Of a DNA stretch of 29,546 nt, positions 15,906-23,836 are shown one piece after another. The translations under genes and the position numbers were made by a program. Positions within the stretch are counted from its first letter, which is position 1. Each line of letters begins with the position of its first letter. The DNA is from Pseudomonadota bacterium (GTDB lineage: Bacteria; Pseudomonadota; Alphaproteobacteria; Rhizobiales; Beijerinckiaceae): contig JAEXUU010000513.1 in the NCBI GenBank assembly GCA_023452965.1, positions 1 through 29,546 of the forward strand, read 5' to 3'. The notes below the pieces were generated by a model. That model was not told the origin of the DNA. It made no database searches and saw only the letters and a list, made by a program, of their open reading frames with translations.

Positions 15906-16769
15906 ATGATTATCGACTACAGGGTTCGCGTGCCGATCGATGAGATCCGGCGCGTGATGATGAGCGGCCATCTCAAGGGATATCGCCGGGTCTATGGCCA
16001 ATCGGCCAGCCAAGTCGACTATGACGCCTGGTGCGAACGCCCGTTCGAGGACTTTCTAGGTCATCTCGACGAAGCCGGCATCGACAAGGTTCTGTTCCAG
16101 GCGAAAGATGTCGAGACGACCTTCGGCGCGAAGCTTCCGAACGAACTCGTTCATTCGGTCGCGCAGCGGGCGCCGGGCAGGATCATGTTCGGCGCGTCTG
16201 TCGATCCGCACAAGGGCGCGGCGGCCCTCGATGAAATGGAGCACGCGGTCAAGACGCTCGGTGCGGTCGAGGTCAATTTTCAGCTCTTCGAACTGAAGCT
16301 CTTCGCTGACGATCCGATCATGAAGCCATTCTACGCGAAGCTGTCTGAGTGGGGCGTTCCGGTCGGCCTCCACACGGGCATGAACTTCTCGGATTCCATC
16401 CCCATGGAATATGGTGATCCGATCCGGATCGACCGCGTGGCATGTGAGTTCCCCGATCTCAAGATCGTTGCATGCCCGCCCGGCTTCCCCTGGGTTACGC
16501 AGATGATCGCTGTCGCCTGGCGGCATCCGAACGTCCATATCTGCACGGCCCCGGTTCGGCCGAAATATCTCGGGAAGCCGGGCACGGGATGGGAGCCGCT
16601 GCTGACCTATGGAGACAGCGTGTTGCAAGATCGCTTGATCTTCGGCACGTCCTGGCCGCTGCTGCCCTTCAAGCGCTCGATCGAGGAGATATGCGCGCTG
16701 CCGCTCAAACAGCAGACGATCGACAAATGGCTCGGCGGCAATCTCGCAAGGCTCTTTAATGTCGACTGA
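15906..16769 (+). CDS. Amidohydrolase_2-fold protein with degenerate metal site
   Basis: The protein has 287 residues and the overall layout of the amidohydrolase_2 family (decarboxylases and lactonases such as ACMSD-like enzymes): opening IIDYRVRVP, a mid LHTGMN with H156, then CPPGFPW at 190-196 and FGTSWP near 246-251. In active members the opening is normally D-x-H-x-H, the third motif has H-x-G-x-P and the last is FG(S/T)DWP. Here the first two histidines, the third-motif histidine and the last aspartate are replaced, so metal binding is doubtful. It could be a ligand-binding or structural relative, or use a different chemistry. It sits between the binding protein and the ATPase gene, overlapping the latter by 11 bases, so it is firmly part of the operon. 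Confidence 0.82.
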   Translation: MIIDYRVRVPIDEIRRVMMSGHLKGYRRVYGQSASQVDYDAWCERPFEDFLGHLDEAGIDKVLFQAKDVETTFGAKLPNELVHSVAQRAPGRIMFGASVDPHKGAAALDEMEHAVKTLGAVEVNFQLFELKLFADDPIMKPFYAKLSEWGVPVGLHTGMNFSDSIPMEYGDPIRIDRVACEFPDLKIVACPPGFPWVTQMIAVAWRHPNVHICTAPVRPKYLGKPGTGWEPLLTYGDSVLQDRLIFGTSWPLLPFKRSIEEICALPLKQQTIDKWLGGNLARLFNVD

Positions 16770-17853
16770 GGTGGTTTCCGGTCGTACCGAAATTCTGGCG
16801 GTTCGAGGCGCGCGCAAGAGCTACGGGCAGGTGCGGGCGCTGGAAAGCGTCAGCCTGTCGGTCGGCGCCGGTGAGTTCGTTACGCTGCTCGGTCCGAGCG
16901 GATCGGGGAAGACCACGCTCCTGAAGGCGATCGCCGGCTTCGAAGACATCGACGAGGGCACAATCCGGCTGGGTGGTGAGGACATCACCCATGCGCCGCC
17001 GGGCCGGCGCAATATCGGCATGGTGTTCCAGAACTACGCGCTCTTCCCGCATATGACGGTCGCGCAGAACATCGCCTTTCCCCTCGAGATGCGAGGCGTC
17101 GCTCGCTCGGAGATCGCCAGGCGCGTCGAGGACGCGCTGACGGTCGTCGAACTCGGCGGGTATGGCGCGCGGCTGCCGCGCGAACTGTCCGGCGGCCAGC
17201 AGCAGCGCGTCGCGCTGGCGCGCGCCACCGTCTTCAGCCCTCGCCTGCTTCTGCTCGATGAGCCGTTCAGCGCGCTGGACCGCAAGCTTCGGGAGAACAT
17301 GCAGGTCGAGTTGCGGCGGCTGCAACAGCGCCTCGGCCTGACGACGGTCTTCGTGACGCATGATCAGGAGGAGGCGCTGCTTCTCTCGGATCGCATTGCC
17401 GTCATGAGCACGGGGCGCATCGAGCAGCTCGGGACTCCGGATGCGATCTATGACAATCCGGCCAACTATTTCGTTGCCGGCTTCGTGGGCGAAGCCAATC
17501 TCGTGCAGGCTCTGGTGGAAGCTTCGGGAGCGGGTTGGAGCCTGCGCCTGACGAGCGGCGAGACGCTAGCGGCGCAGCTTCCCGACGGCTTCGAAGCGGG
17601 TCGGGAACTGCAATTCGTGCTCAGGCCGGAGCGCATCCGCTGGCTCGATCAGCCCGGCGAGGCGGATAACGGCTTTGCCGCGGTCGTCGTGGAGCATCTC
17701 TATCTGGGGCAGGACAGCAAATATCGGGTCCGGCTCGAATCCGGCCTTGAACTCGTGCTGCGCCGTCAAAGCCTCGGCACGGATCGTCCGCGACGGCCCG
17801 GCGAGACCGCCTTCGTCGGCTGGCAGGCGAGCGATATGCGGATCGTACCATGA
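16759..17853 (+). CDS. ABC transporter ATP-binding protein (PotA-like)
   Basis: The protein has 364 residues. All nucleotide-binding motifs are intact: Walker A GPSGSGKT at 45-52, Q-loop glutamine at 91 in VFQNY, signature LSGGQ at 143-147, Walker B LLLLDE at 163-168, and the H-loop histidine at 201 in VTHDQEEA. Residues about 240-364 form a C-terminal TOBE region, as in PotA, FbpC and MalK-type importers. It powers import through the two permeases that follow. Its start overlaps the amidohydrolase gene and its stop overlaps the first permease start as ATGA, giving tight translational coupling. Confidence 0.95.
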   Translation: MSTEVVSGRTEILAVRGARKSYGQVRALESVSLSVGAGEFVTLLGPSGSGKTTLLKAIAGFEDIDEGTIRLGGEDITHAPPGRRNIGMVFQNYALFPHMTVAQNIAFPLEMRGVARSEIARRVEDALTVVELGGYGARLPRELSGGQQQRVALARATVFSPRLLLLDEPFSALDRKLRENMQVELRRLQQRLGLTTVFVTHDQEEALLLSDRIAVMSTGRIEQLGTPDAIYDNPANYFVAGFVGEANLVQALVEASGAGWSLRLTSGETLAAQLPDGFEAGRELQFVLRPERIRWLDQPGEADNGFAAVVVEHLYLGQDSKYRVRLESGLELVLRRQSLGTDRPRRPGETAFVGWQASDMRIVP

Positions 17854-18704
17854 GCACCGCGGCCCTGGCGCTCAAAGCCCGCTCCAGTGAAGGCAGACAG
17901 CAGCGCCTTTACCTTCTGCTGGCGGCTCCCGGTTTCCTGCTGCTCGCAGTGCTCTTCGCCTTCCCGCTGTTCGACCTGATGCGGCTCAGCGTCGAGAACG
18001 GGAGCCTGTCGCATTACCAGCAGGTCCTGTTCGGCGAGGTCTACGTGCGCGTCTTCGCTAATACGGTGAAGATCGCGGTCGTCGTGACCCTGCTCTGCGC
18101 CGTACTGGGCTATCCGGTGGCGCATTTCCTGGCAACGGCACCGCGCTGGTGGGCACTCTTCGGCCTGCTCTGCGTCGTGCTGCCGTTCTGGACGAGCCTG
18201 CTAGTGCGCACCTATGCGTGGATGATCCTCCTCGGCAACAACGGAATCATCAACCGCCTGCTGGTCGGATCCGGGCTCGTGGAAAGGCCGTTGCCGCTGA
18301 TGCACAACGAGCTCGGCGTCACGATCGGCATGGTCCATGTGCTGCTCCCGTATTTCGTCTTCCCCGTCTATGCGGTGATGGCGCGGGTCGACCGCACGCT
18401 GCTCAGCGCCGCGGAAGGGCTCGGGGCGCAGCCCTGGCAGATCCTGCGGCGGATTTATCTGCCCCTGACACTCCCCGGCGTGGTTGCCGGCTGCACGCTG
18501 GTCTTCATCCTCGCGCTCGGCTTCTTCATAACGCCGGCGCTCCTGGGCGGCGGCAAGGTCATGATGCTTGCCCTGCTCATCGAGCAGCAGGTGTCGCAGA
18601 TGCTGAACTGGGGCCTGGCCTCGGCGCTCTGCATGATCCTGGTCGCTGCGATCCTGCTGTCCTACTGGGCGATGAAACAGTCGGCGAGAAGGGGAACGGC
18701 ATGA
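17850..18704 (+). CDS. ABC transporter permease 1 (PotB-like)
   Basis: The protein has 284 residues with about six membrane segments; the first spans residues about 20-42. The EAA loop that contacts the ATPase is seen at about 187-206 (SAAEGLGAQPWQILRRIYLP). This matches PotB-type permeases of polyamine, iron and related importers. It overlaps the genes on both sides by four bases (ATGA), so ATPase and the two permeases are produced together. It forms the inner-membrane channel with permease 2. Confidence 0.93.
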   Translation: MSTAALALKARSSEGRQQRLYLLLAAPGFLLLAVLFAFPLFDLMRLSVENGSLSHYQQVLFGEVYVRVFANTVKIAVVVTLLCAVLGYPVAHFLATAPRWWALFGLLCVVLPFWTSLLVRTYAWMILLGNNGIINRLLVGSGLVERPLPLMHNELGVTIGMVHVLLPYFVFPVYAVMARVDRTLLSAAEGLGAQPWQILRRIYLPLTLPGVVAGCTLVFILALGFFITPALLGGGKVMMLALLIEQQVSQMLNWGLASALCMILVAAILLSYWAMKQSARRGTA

Positions 18705-19513
18705 CGCGCCGCGGACGCCACACCCTCCCGCGCCAGGCGGCATCGGTTCTGTTTCACGCCTTCTGCGGCCTGGTCTTCCTGTTTCTTCTGCTGCCCTTGA
18801 TCGTCGTCGTGCCGATTTCGTTCAGCGATTCCGCCTATCTGCAATTCCCGCCACCACGCTATTCGCTGCGCTGGTATCGCGAATTCCTGGGCGATCCGAA
18901 CTGGCTCGACGCCGCTTGGCGGAGCCTCAAGATCGGGGTGACGACGGGTTTGATGGCGACGGCGCTCGGCACGCTGGTCTCGTTCAGCCTCGTGCGCGGG
19001 AGTTATCCGGGCAAGAGTGCGCTCGAGCAATTCGTGATGGCGCCGATCGCACTGCCCAGCATCGTCTACTCGGTCGCGGCCTATAAATTGTTCTCGACCT
19101 TCCAGCTCGTGGGATCATGGCAAGGCATTGCCCTGGCTCACACGATTCATGCGCTGCCTCTAGTCGTTCTCGTCGTGGGATCCTCGCTTCGCACGATCGA
19201 CATATCGACCGAGCTGGCCGCCCAGGGATTGGGCGCCAGCTGGATGACGGCGGTCCGCCGCATCACGCTGCCGCAAATCCGGCCCGCGCTCATCTCCGCA
19301 GCGTTCATCGCCTTCATCAGCTCGTTCGACGAACTGGTGATCGCGATGTTCCTCGGCGGAATCAACGTGACGCTGCCGAAGAAGATGTTCGACAGCATCA
19401 TGTACGAGATCGATCCGACGATCGCGGCAGTCTCAGTACTGCAGATCGCGCTCGTGGTCGTCGTCCTTCTCGTCATTGGCCGCCTTGGAACAGGCGTCCG
19501 CCCCACCGCCTAA
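18701..19513 (+). CDS. ABC transporter permease 2 (PotC-like)
   Basis: The protein has 270 residues and starts at an ATG that overlaps the stop of permease 1 (ATGA); a longer in-frame extension upstream lies in the wrong frame of permease 1 and is rejected. The first membrane segment is at about 20-40 (FCGLVFLFLLLPLIVVVPIS), followed by the PotC-like SFSDSAYLQFPP loop. The EAA loop is at about 171-195 (ELAAQGLGASWMTAVRRITL). The last segment is VSVLQIALVVVVLLVIGRLG. Together with permease 1 it completes the importer. Confidence 0.93.
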   Translation: MTRRGRHTLPRQAASVLFHAFCGLVFLFLLLPLIVVVPISFSDSAYLQFPPPRYSLRWYREFLGDPNWLDAAWRSLKIGVTTGLMATALGTLVSFSLVRGSYPGKSALEQFVMAPIALPSIVYSVAAYKLFSTFQLVGSWQGIALAHTIHALPLVVLVVGSSLRTIDISTELAAQGLGASWMTAVRRITLPQIRPALISAAFIAFISSFDELVIAMFLGGINVTLPKKMFDSIMYEIDPTIAAVSVLQIALVVVVLLVIGRLGTGVRPTA

Positions 19514-19552
19514 CACAAAGGCGGTCCTCCGATTGCTCAACCGGTCCCTGTC

Positions 19553-21181
19553 ATGAAGAATGATGCCCGCCTCTACGATCTTCCGGCCGCCTCGGAACGC
19601 TTTAGTCGCATCGAGAGCGACCCGCTCCCGCCCAATTTGGGTGCGCTGGTCGATCAGCTTGCCGACGACGTTCCGGACCGCCAAGCCTGGTACTTCTTCG
19701 AAAGCGGCGAGCGCAGGACTTTCGGCGAGCTTCGGGAAGAGGTGAACCGCCTCGCCAACGGTCTGGCGGCTATCGGCGTCTCGCCCGGCACGCATGTCGG
19801 CGTCATGCTGCCCAACGTACCGGCCCTGCCGCTGACCTGGCTTGCGCTCGCGCGTATCGGCGCCGTCATGGTGCCGGTCAATGTGCGCTACACCGCGCAT
19901 GAGCTGGAATATGTCATGGATGACAGCCACGCGAGCTTCCTCGTGGTGGATACGGAGTTCCTTCCCGCCGTTACCACTCTGCGTCAACGCCCCGGCTTCG
20001 ATGCCGGTGTCATCCTGCACGGCGGTGACGTCACCGGCTTGCGATCGTTCGATGCGATTCGCGCCGGCCAGGAGGCGATCTATCGGGGGCCCGCGCCGGA
20101 GACAGACGATCTCCTCAACATCCAGTACACCTCCGGCACGACCGGCCTACCGAAGGGCTGCATGCTGACGCATCGCTACTGGCTGACGGTCGGCAAGGTT
20201 CACGCCCGGTGCGACGACCAGAGTTACGAGCGCATCATGATCACGCTGCCGTTCTTCTATATGACGGGCCTATGGCAGCTGATGATGGCATTCTATCAGC
20301 AGGCCTGTGTCTTCGTCGCGGCGCGCCAGAGCGCGAGCCGCTTCATGGATTGGGTCCGCGAGCACGAAATCGACTTCTGCATCTATCCTGCGCTCGCCTA
20401 CAAGCAGCCGCGCTCGCCCCTCGATGCGTCACACCGGGTCAAGCGCGCCAACATCTACGGCTTCCCGCCGGGGGACCATTTCGGGCTCGAGCAGCGGCAC
20501 GACCTCTACGCGCGCGAAGGGTTCGGGATGACGGAGATCGGCTCGGGCATGATCGTGCCGATCGAGGCGGAGGAGATGGTCGGCTCGGGTTCATGCGGGA
20601 TACCGGCGCCATTCCGCGAATGCAGGATCGCCGACGAGAACGGCAACACGGTCCCGGTCGGCACGGTGGGCGAGCTGCTGGTCCGCGGGCCAGGGATCAT
20701 GAAGGGCTATTATCGCAAGCCTGAAGCCAACCAGTCGGCATTCTGGGGCGACTGGTTCAGGACGGGCGATCTCTTCCGACAGGATGAGCGCGGCTATTTC
20801 TACATTCTCGGCCGCACCAAGGATACCGTCAGGCGCTCGGGCGAGAACATTGCGGCGCGCGAGGTCGAATCGATCTTGCTGGAGATGCCCGAGATTGCCG
20901 AGACGGCCGTCGTCCCGGTGCCGGACGATCTGCGCGGCGAGGAGGTCAAGGCCTATCTGGTCCTGCAGCCGGGTCTGACGCAGAGCGATCTGCCGCCCGA
21001 GCGTGTCATCGACCATTGCAAGGCGAAGCTCGCCGTTTTCAAGGTCCCGCGCTATCTGGAATATCGAACCGCAGCCCTGCCTCGGACCGAGTCGGGCAAG
21101 GTATCGAAACCACCCCTGCTCCGAGAAAAATCCGATCTTCGCAGCGCCAGCTGGGACCGTGTCGATGATGTTTGGCGATAG
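19553..21181 (+). CDS. AMP-forming acyl-CoA ligase (ANL superfamily, CaiC-like)
   Basis: The protein has 542 residues, normal for the family. Core motifs are all present: YTSGTTGLPKG at 192-202 (ATP P-loop), YAREGFGMTE at 319-328, RTGD at 403-406, GRTKDTVRRSGENI at 420-433 (hinge) and PRTESGKVSK at 510-519 with the catalytic lysine K516. Such enzymes activate a carboxylic acid with ATP and transfer it to CoA. The closest overall feel is crotonobetaine/carnitine-CoA ligase, but substrate cannot be read from motifs. Thirty-nine bases separate it from permease 2, so it probably belongs to the same operon and activates the imported acid or a product of it. The IS3 element begins ten bases after its stop. 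Confidence 0.93.
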   Translation: MKNDARLYDLPAASERFSRIESDPLPPNLGALVDQLADDVPDRQAWYFFESGERRTFGELREEVNRLANGLAAIGVSPGTHVGVMLPNVPALPLTWLALARIGAVMVPVNVRYTAHELEYVMDDSHASFLVVDTEFLPAVTTLRQRPGFDAGVILHGGDVTGLRSFDAIRAGQEAIYRGPAPETDDLLNIQYTSGTTGLPKGCMLTHRYWLTVGKVHARCDDQSYERIMITLPFFYMTGLWQLMMAFYQQACVFVAARQSASRFMDWVREHEIDFCIYPALAYKQPRSPLDASHRVKRANIYGFPPGDHFGLEQRHDLYAREGFGMTEIGSGMIVPIEAEEMVGSGSCGIPAPFRECRIADENGNTVPVGTVGELLVRGPGIMKGYYRKPEANQSAFWGDWFRTGDLFRQDERGYFYILGRTKDTVRRSGENIAAREVESILLEMPEIAETAVVPVPDDLRGEEVKAYLVLQPGLTQSDLPPERVIDHCKAKLAVFKVPRYLEYRTAALPRTESGKVSKPPLLREKSDLRSASWDRVDDVWR

Positions 21182-21257
21182 ATATCACTAACTGGTCTGC
21201 CCCCTGAAAAGTGGCCCTCCCTGAAGTAGGCTTTTGAGCCTTTGGAGGATGCCTGTG

Positions 21258-21536
21258 ATGCCGCAGAAGAAGCACAAGCCTGAAGAGATCGTCGCGAAGC
21301 TACGTCAGGTCGACGTGCTGTTGTCTCAGGGGCGGCCAGTCGCGGAAGCGATCCGAACGATCAGTGTGACCGCGTTCACATATTGCCGTTGGCGCAAGGA
21401 GTTCGGTGGCCTGAAGTCCGACCAGGTGAAACGGCTGAAGGATCTGGAGAAGGAGAACGAGCGGCTACGGAAGGCCGTGTCGGATCTGACGCTTGAGAAG
21501 CTCATTCTCAAGGAGGCTGCCTCGGGAAACTTCTGA
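21258..21536 (+). CDS. IS3-family transposase OrfA
   Basis: The protein has 92 residues and begins MPQKKHKPEEIVAKLRQVDV, the usual start of IS407-group OrfA. It has an N-terminal helix-turn-helix that binds the IS ends and a C-terminal leucine-zipper-like helix (LKDLEKENERLRKAVSDLTL). The ATG at 21258 has GGAGG nine bases upstream. It ends with SGNF and a TGA, six bases after the slippery heptamer. Confidence 0.92.
   Translation: MPQKKHKPEEIVAKLRQVDVLLSQGRPVAEAIRTISVTAFTYCRWRKEFGGLKSDQVKRLKDLEKENERLRKAVSDLTLEKLILKEAASGNF
21524..21530 (+). promoter_or_regulatory. Programmed -1 frameshift site of the IS3 transposase
   Basis: GGGAAAC in the OrfA frame reads G-GGA-AAC, a canonical X-XXY-YYZ slippery heptamer, four codons (counting the stop) before the end of OrfA. 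Shifting back one base continues as GKLLSPSRRRRCIDHAMIKFG directly into OrfB with no stop. This would yield the fused OrfAB transposase. Confidence 0.75.
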
Positions 21537-21571
21537 GCCCCTCCCGCCGCCGACGCTGCATCGACCACGCC

Positions 21572-22405
21572 ATGATTAAGTTTGGCGTGTCGGAGCGGCT
21601 GGCGTGCCGGATCCTGGGGCAGCATCGATCTACGCAACGCAAGGTGCCGGCGGGACGGAGCGACGAGGTGGCGCTGACCGCCGACATTGTCGAGCTTGCT
21701 ACCCAGTATGGCCGCTATGGCTATCGCCGGATCGCAGCGATGCTGCACGCGTCAGGCTGGGCGGTGAACATCAAACGCGTCGAGCGGATCTGGCGGCGGG
21801 AGGGGCTCAAGGTGCCAGCGAGGCAACCGAAGAAGGGCCGCTTATGGTTGAACGATGGATCCTGCGTTCGGCTGCGACCGGAGTATCCCAACCATGTTTG
21901 GTCCTACGACTTTGTCGAGGATCGCACTCATAATGGCCGGAAGTTCCGCATGTTGAACGTGATCGACGAGTTCACCCGGGAATGCATCGCGATCCGGATA
22001 GACCGGAAGCTCAAGTCCACCGATGTTATCGATGTCCTGTCCGATCTCTTCATCCTGCGCGGCGTGCCGCGGCATGTTCGTTCGGATAATGGTCCCGAGT
22101 TCGTCGCCAAAGCGGTGCGGGGGTGGATCACAGCGGTCGGCGCGAAGACGGCCTTCATCGAGCCAGGCTCGCCTTGGGAGAACGGCTACTGCGAGAGCTT
22201 CAACTCCAAGCTTCGCGACGAGCTCCTCAACGGCGAGATCTTCTACAGCTTGGCCGAGGCAAAAGCCGTCATCGAAAGCTGGCGCCAGCATTTCAACACC
22301 GTGCGGCCCCACTCATCGCTCGGATACAGGCCTCCGGCACCGGCCGCCATTGTACCGCCGCCAAACCCATCGCCAGACATGGCCGCGAAGCCGACCATGC
22401 ATTAG
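21572..22405 (+). CDS. IS3-family transposase OrfB (DDE integrase domain)
   Basis: The internal ATG gives 277 residues, but the frame is open back to the slippery site, so the natural product is probably the OrfAB fusion. An HTH_21-like segment lies at about 35-85 (QYGRYGYRRIAAMLHASGW). The catalytic triad of the integrase fold is intact: D113 in VWSYDFVED, D172 in RSDNGPEF and E208 in SPWENGYCESF, which keeps the DD(35)E spacing. The protein therefore looks able to cut and join DNA. Confidence 0.93.
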   Translation: MIKFGVSERLACRILGQHRSTQRKVPAGRSDEVALTADIVELATQYGRYGYRRIAAMLHASGWAVNIKRVERIWRREGLKVPARQPKKGRLWLNDGSCVRLRPEYPNHVWSYDFVEDRTHNGRKFRMLNVIDEFTRECIAIRIDRKLKSTDVIDVLSDLFILRGVPRHVRSDNGPEFVAKAVRGWITAVGAKTAFIEPGSPWENGYCESFNSKLRDELLNGEIFYSLAEAKAVIESWRQHFNTVRPHSSLGYRPPAPAAIVPPPNPSPDMAAKPTMH

Positions 22406-22440
22406 ACTGAAACCGGGCCACCCAATCGGGGCAGACCAGT

Positions 22441-23373
22441 CGGTACGCCAGCCTTCAGGGCCAGTTCGACCGCCGCCAGCACGACCTCCTCGTCATGCTG
22501 CAGGACCAGGGCCAGGATCTCGACCACCTCCCGGTCGCCACCTGGCGTTTTGAGCAGATGCTGTTGCAGCGACCGGAAGGCCGGCGGCATTTCGGCAAAG
22601 GGGGCACCGTTACGCAGGGCCCCGGGTTTGCGCTGGAGGACGGCCAGATAATGCCGCCAATCATAGACCGTCCGGCTGAGACGATCATGCGAGCGGGCGA
22701 AGACCCGGCGATGTTCGCCTTCGCCGCCATGGTCGATCGAATGAAGACCGAGGAACGCTTCGACGAGTTGTTCCATGTCGATGACGACAATTTTCGACCG
22801 TATCATCATCACCCATCCTTCGACATCAGGTTTTCGTTCCGCTGGCGGAAGACCGTCGAGGATGCCTGGACCTATGGGGCCATCACCTTCAGCCATACCT
22901 ATAAGCCTCGCCCCCAATACGGAGCGTCCGTTCCCAAACGGCAGCCGAGCGCGGCGAAGCGGCAAGCCGCCTTGCAAGAGTACATCGGCCGCGAATGGGA
23001 GCGCCTGTACGGCACGGCACTCTGCACCGTCCGCGACTTCTTTCAGGCGGGCGGTGATGGGAGTTCGATTCCCGAGACCTTCAGGGCCGTCACGGACTCG
23101 CAGGGATACCTGAACAACTTCAGCGCCCGCTGGTGGCGGGGGCGAGACGACGGACAAGCCCTAGCCCGCAACGCAGTCTATCCGGAATTGGCTGGCGTGC
23201 GGGATTTCCGCGTGAGCCATGCCGCTCCACTGAGCGCCAATGACTGCCTTCCCCGAATCATGACAGTGTCGCCCGCATTGCGCGGCTCATTGGCCAGCGG
23301 CTCGCCTCGGAGACCCGGGCAAGGACACGATCACGCAATCAGCATTTTGTGGTTCCCTGAGCGAACGGGATAA
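22441..23373 (+). pseudogene. Unidentified gene lacking its 5' end beside the IS3 element
   Basis: The reading frame is open from the IS end through 23373 with no stop. Its first residues after the IS are RYASLQGQFDRRQHDLLVML, which look native, so the original start lay further left and was lost when the IS arrived or recombined. An internal ATG at 22495 would give 292 residues. The middle portion (AFAAMVDRMKTEERFDELF, then DIRFSFRWRKTVEDAWTYG) looks like a real helical protein. After about residue SARWWRG the sequence loses that character, so the end may also be frameshifted. I do not recognise the family. It is probably not functional. Confidence 0.55.
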
Positions 23374-23395
23374 GCAGTTTCGGGAGGGCTTTGTC

Positions 23396-23674
23396 ATGAG
23401 CGCGGACTTAAATTTGGATGATATGGCCCGCCTGTTGGCTCTGGAACATGCTTTTGGCGCTCTGGCACTTATCTCCGCAGGCAATTACGCGCACCTGGCA
23501 GGTGTAACGCCGAGCGAGGCCGTGCAACAGTTTCGGGCGGCGATCGAGGGCGCAACGTATGATGCTGGTACCCGGCCGAAGGAGCTGCAGGCCGCCATGC
23601 GTGCTCACCTGAAACGGATGTTCGATCATCTGGCCAGCATGGCGAAGCACGCTGACCAGGGCGTGGCACCCTGA
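23396..23674 (+). CDS. Small hypothetical protein, 92 aa
   Basis: The protein begins MSADLNLDDMARLLALEHAF and is helical throughout, with no signal peptide or membrane segment. A strong GGGAGGG ribosome-binding site lies seven bases upstream. No family is recognised. It follows the broken gene directly and stands 162 bases before the restriction-modification pair, on the same strand, with the SOS box between them, so it is transcribed separately from the latter. Confidence 0.65.
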   Translation: MSADLNLDDMARLLALEHAFGALALISAGNYAHLAGVTPSEAVQQFRAAIEGATYDAGTRPKELQAAMRAHLKRMFDHLASMAKHADQGVAP

Positions 23675-23776
23675 TCTTCAACAGGAGCCTAGGCCCTGAA
23701 TGGAGCGCCGCGACGGCTTCGCTTGTAGCGGGTGCCGATGTCCTTTACGTCGAGCGCGACTTGCGAGAAGATATTC

Positions 23777-23791
23777 GTTCATAATTTGTTC
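23777..23791. promoter_or_regulatory. LexA (SOS) box upstream of the restriction-modification operon
   Basis: GTTC-ATAATTT-GTTC is a perfect match to the alphaproteobacterial LexA box GTTC-N7-GTTC. It ends 45 bases before the methyltransferase ATG. A second, one-mismatch box (GTTC-TTATTTT-GTGC, 23788-23802) overlaps it by sharing the middle GTTC. The surrounding bases are AT-rich and TTGCGA at 23761-23766 could be part of the promoter. This predicts repression by LexA and release after DNA damage. Confidence 0.7.
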
Positions 23792-23836
23792 TTATTTTGT
23801 GCAAGATCGGTGACGTTACGGTAGGGTTCGCATGAC

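Larger units (their letters stand above)
21191..22440 (+). mobile_element. Complete IS3-family insertion sequence (IS407-like)
   Basis: The element is about 1250 bases. Its ends match as inverted repeats: ACTGGTCTGCCCC at the left and its complement at the right, with a second matching block GTGGCCC after a seven- or six-base gap. The two transposase frames between them are intact. No 3-4 base target duplication is visible at the ends (flanks read CTA on the left and CGG on the right), so the two flanks may not have been neighbours originally. The right flank is a gene without its 5' end. Confidence 0.9.

Noticed and set aside
18149..18700. A 184-codon extension in front of permease 2
   Set aside because: It lies out of frame within permease 1, is alanine/arginine-rich and lacks membrane segments. 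The ATG at 18701 overlapping the permease 1 stop is the natural start.
13669..22440. The catabolic cassette as a composite transposon bounded by two IS elements
   Set aside because: The left element is an IS5-type fragment and the right one an intact IS3-type element. They differ in family and cannot act as a matched pair.
23045..23080. GGGAGTTCGATTCCCGAGACC, resembling a tRNA T-arm
   Set aside because: No acceptor, D or anticodon arms fit around it, and it lies within a coding-like frame. It is a chance match.
22402..23157. Minus-strand 251-codon frame opposite the truncated gene
   Set aside because: The plus frame has more protein-like composition with aromatic and acidic residues in normal proportion. 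The minus frame begins inside it and runs into the IS end, so it is a shadow.
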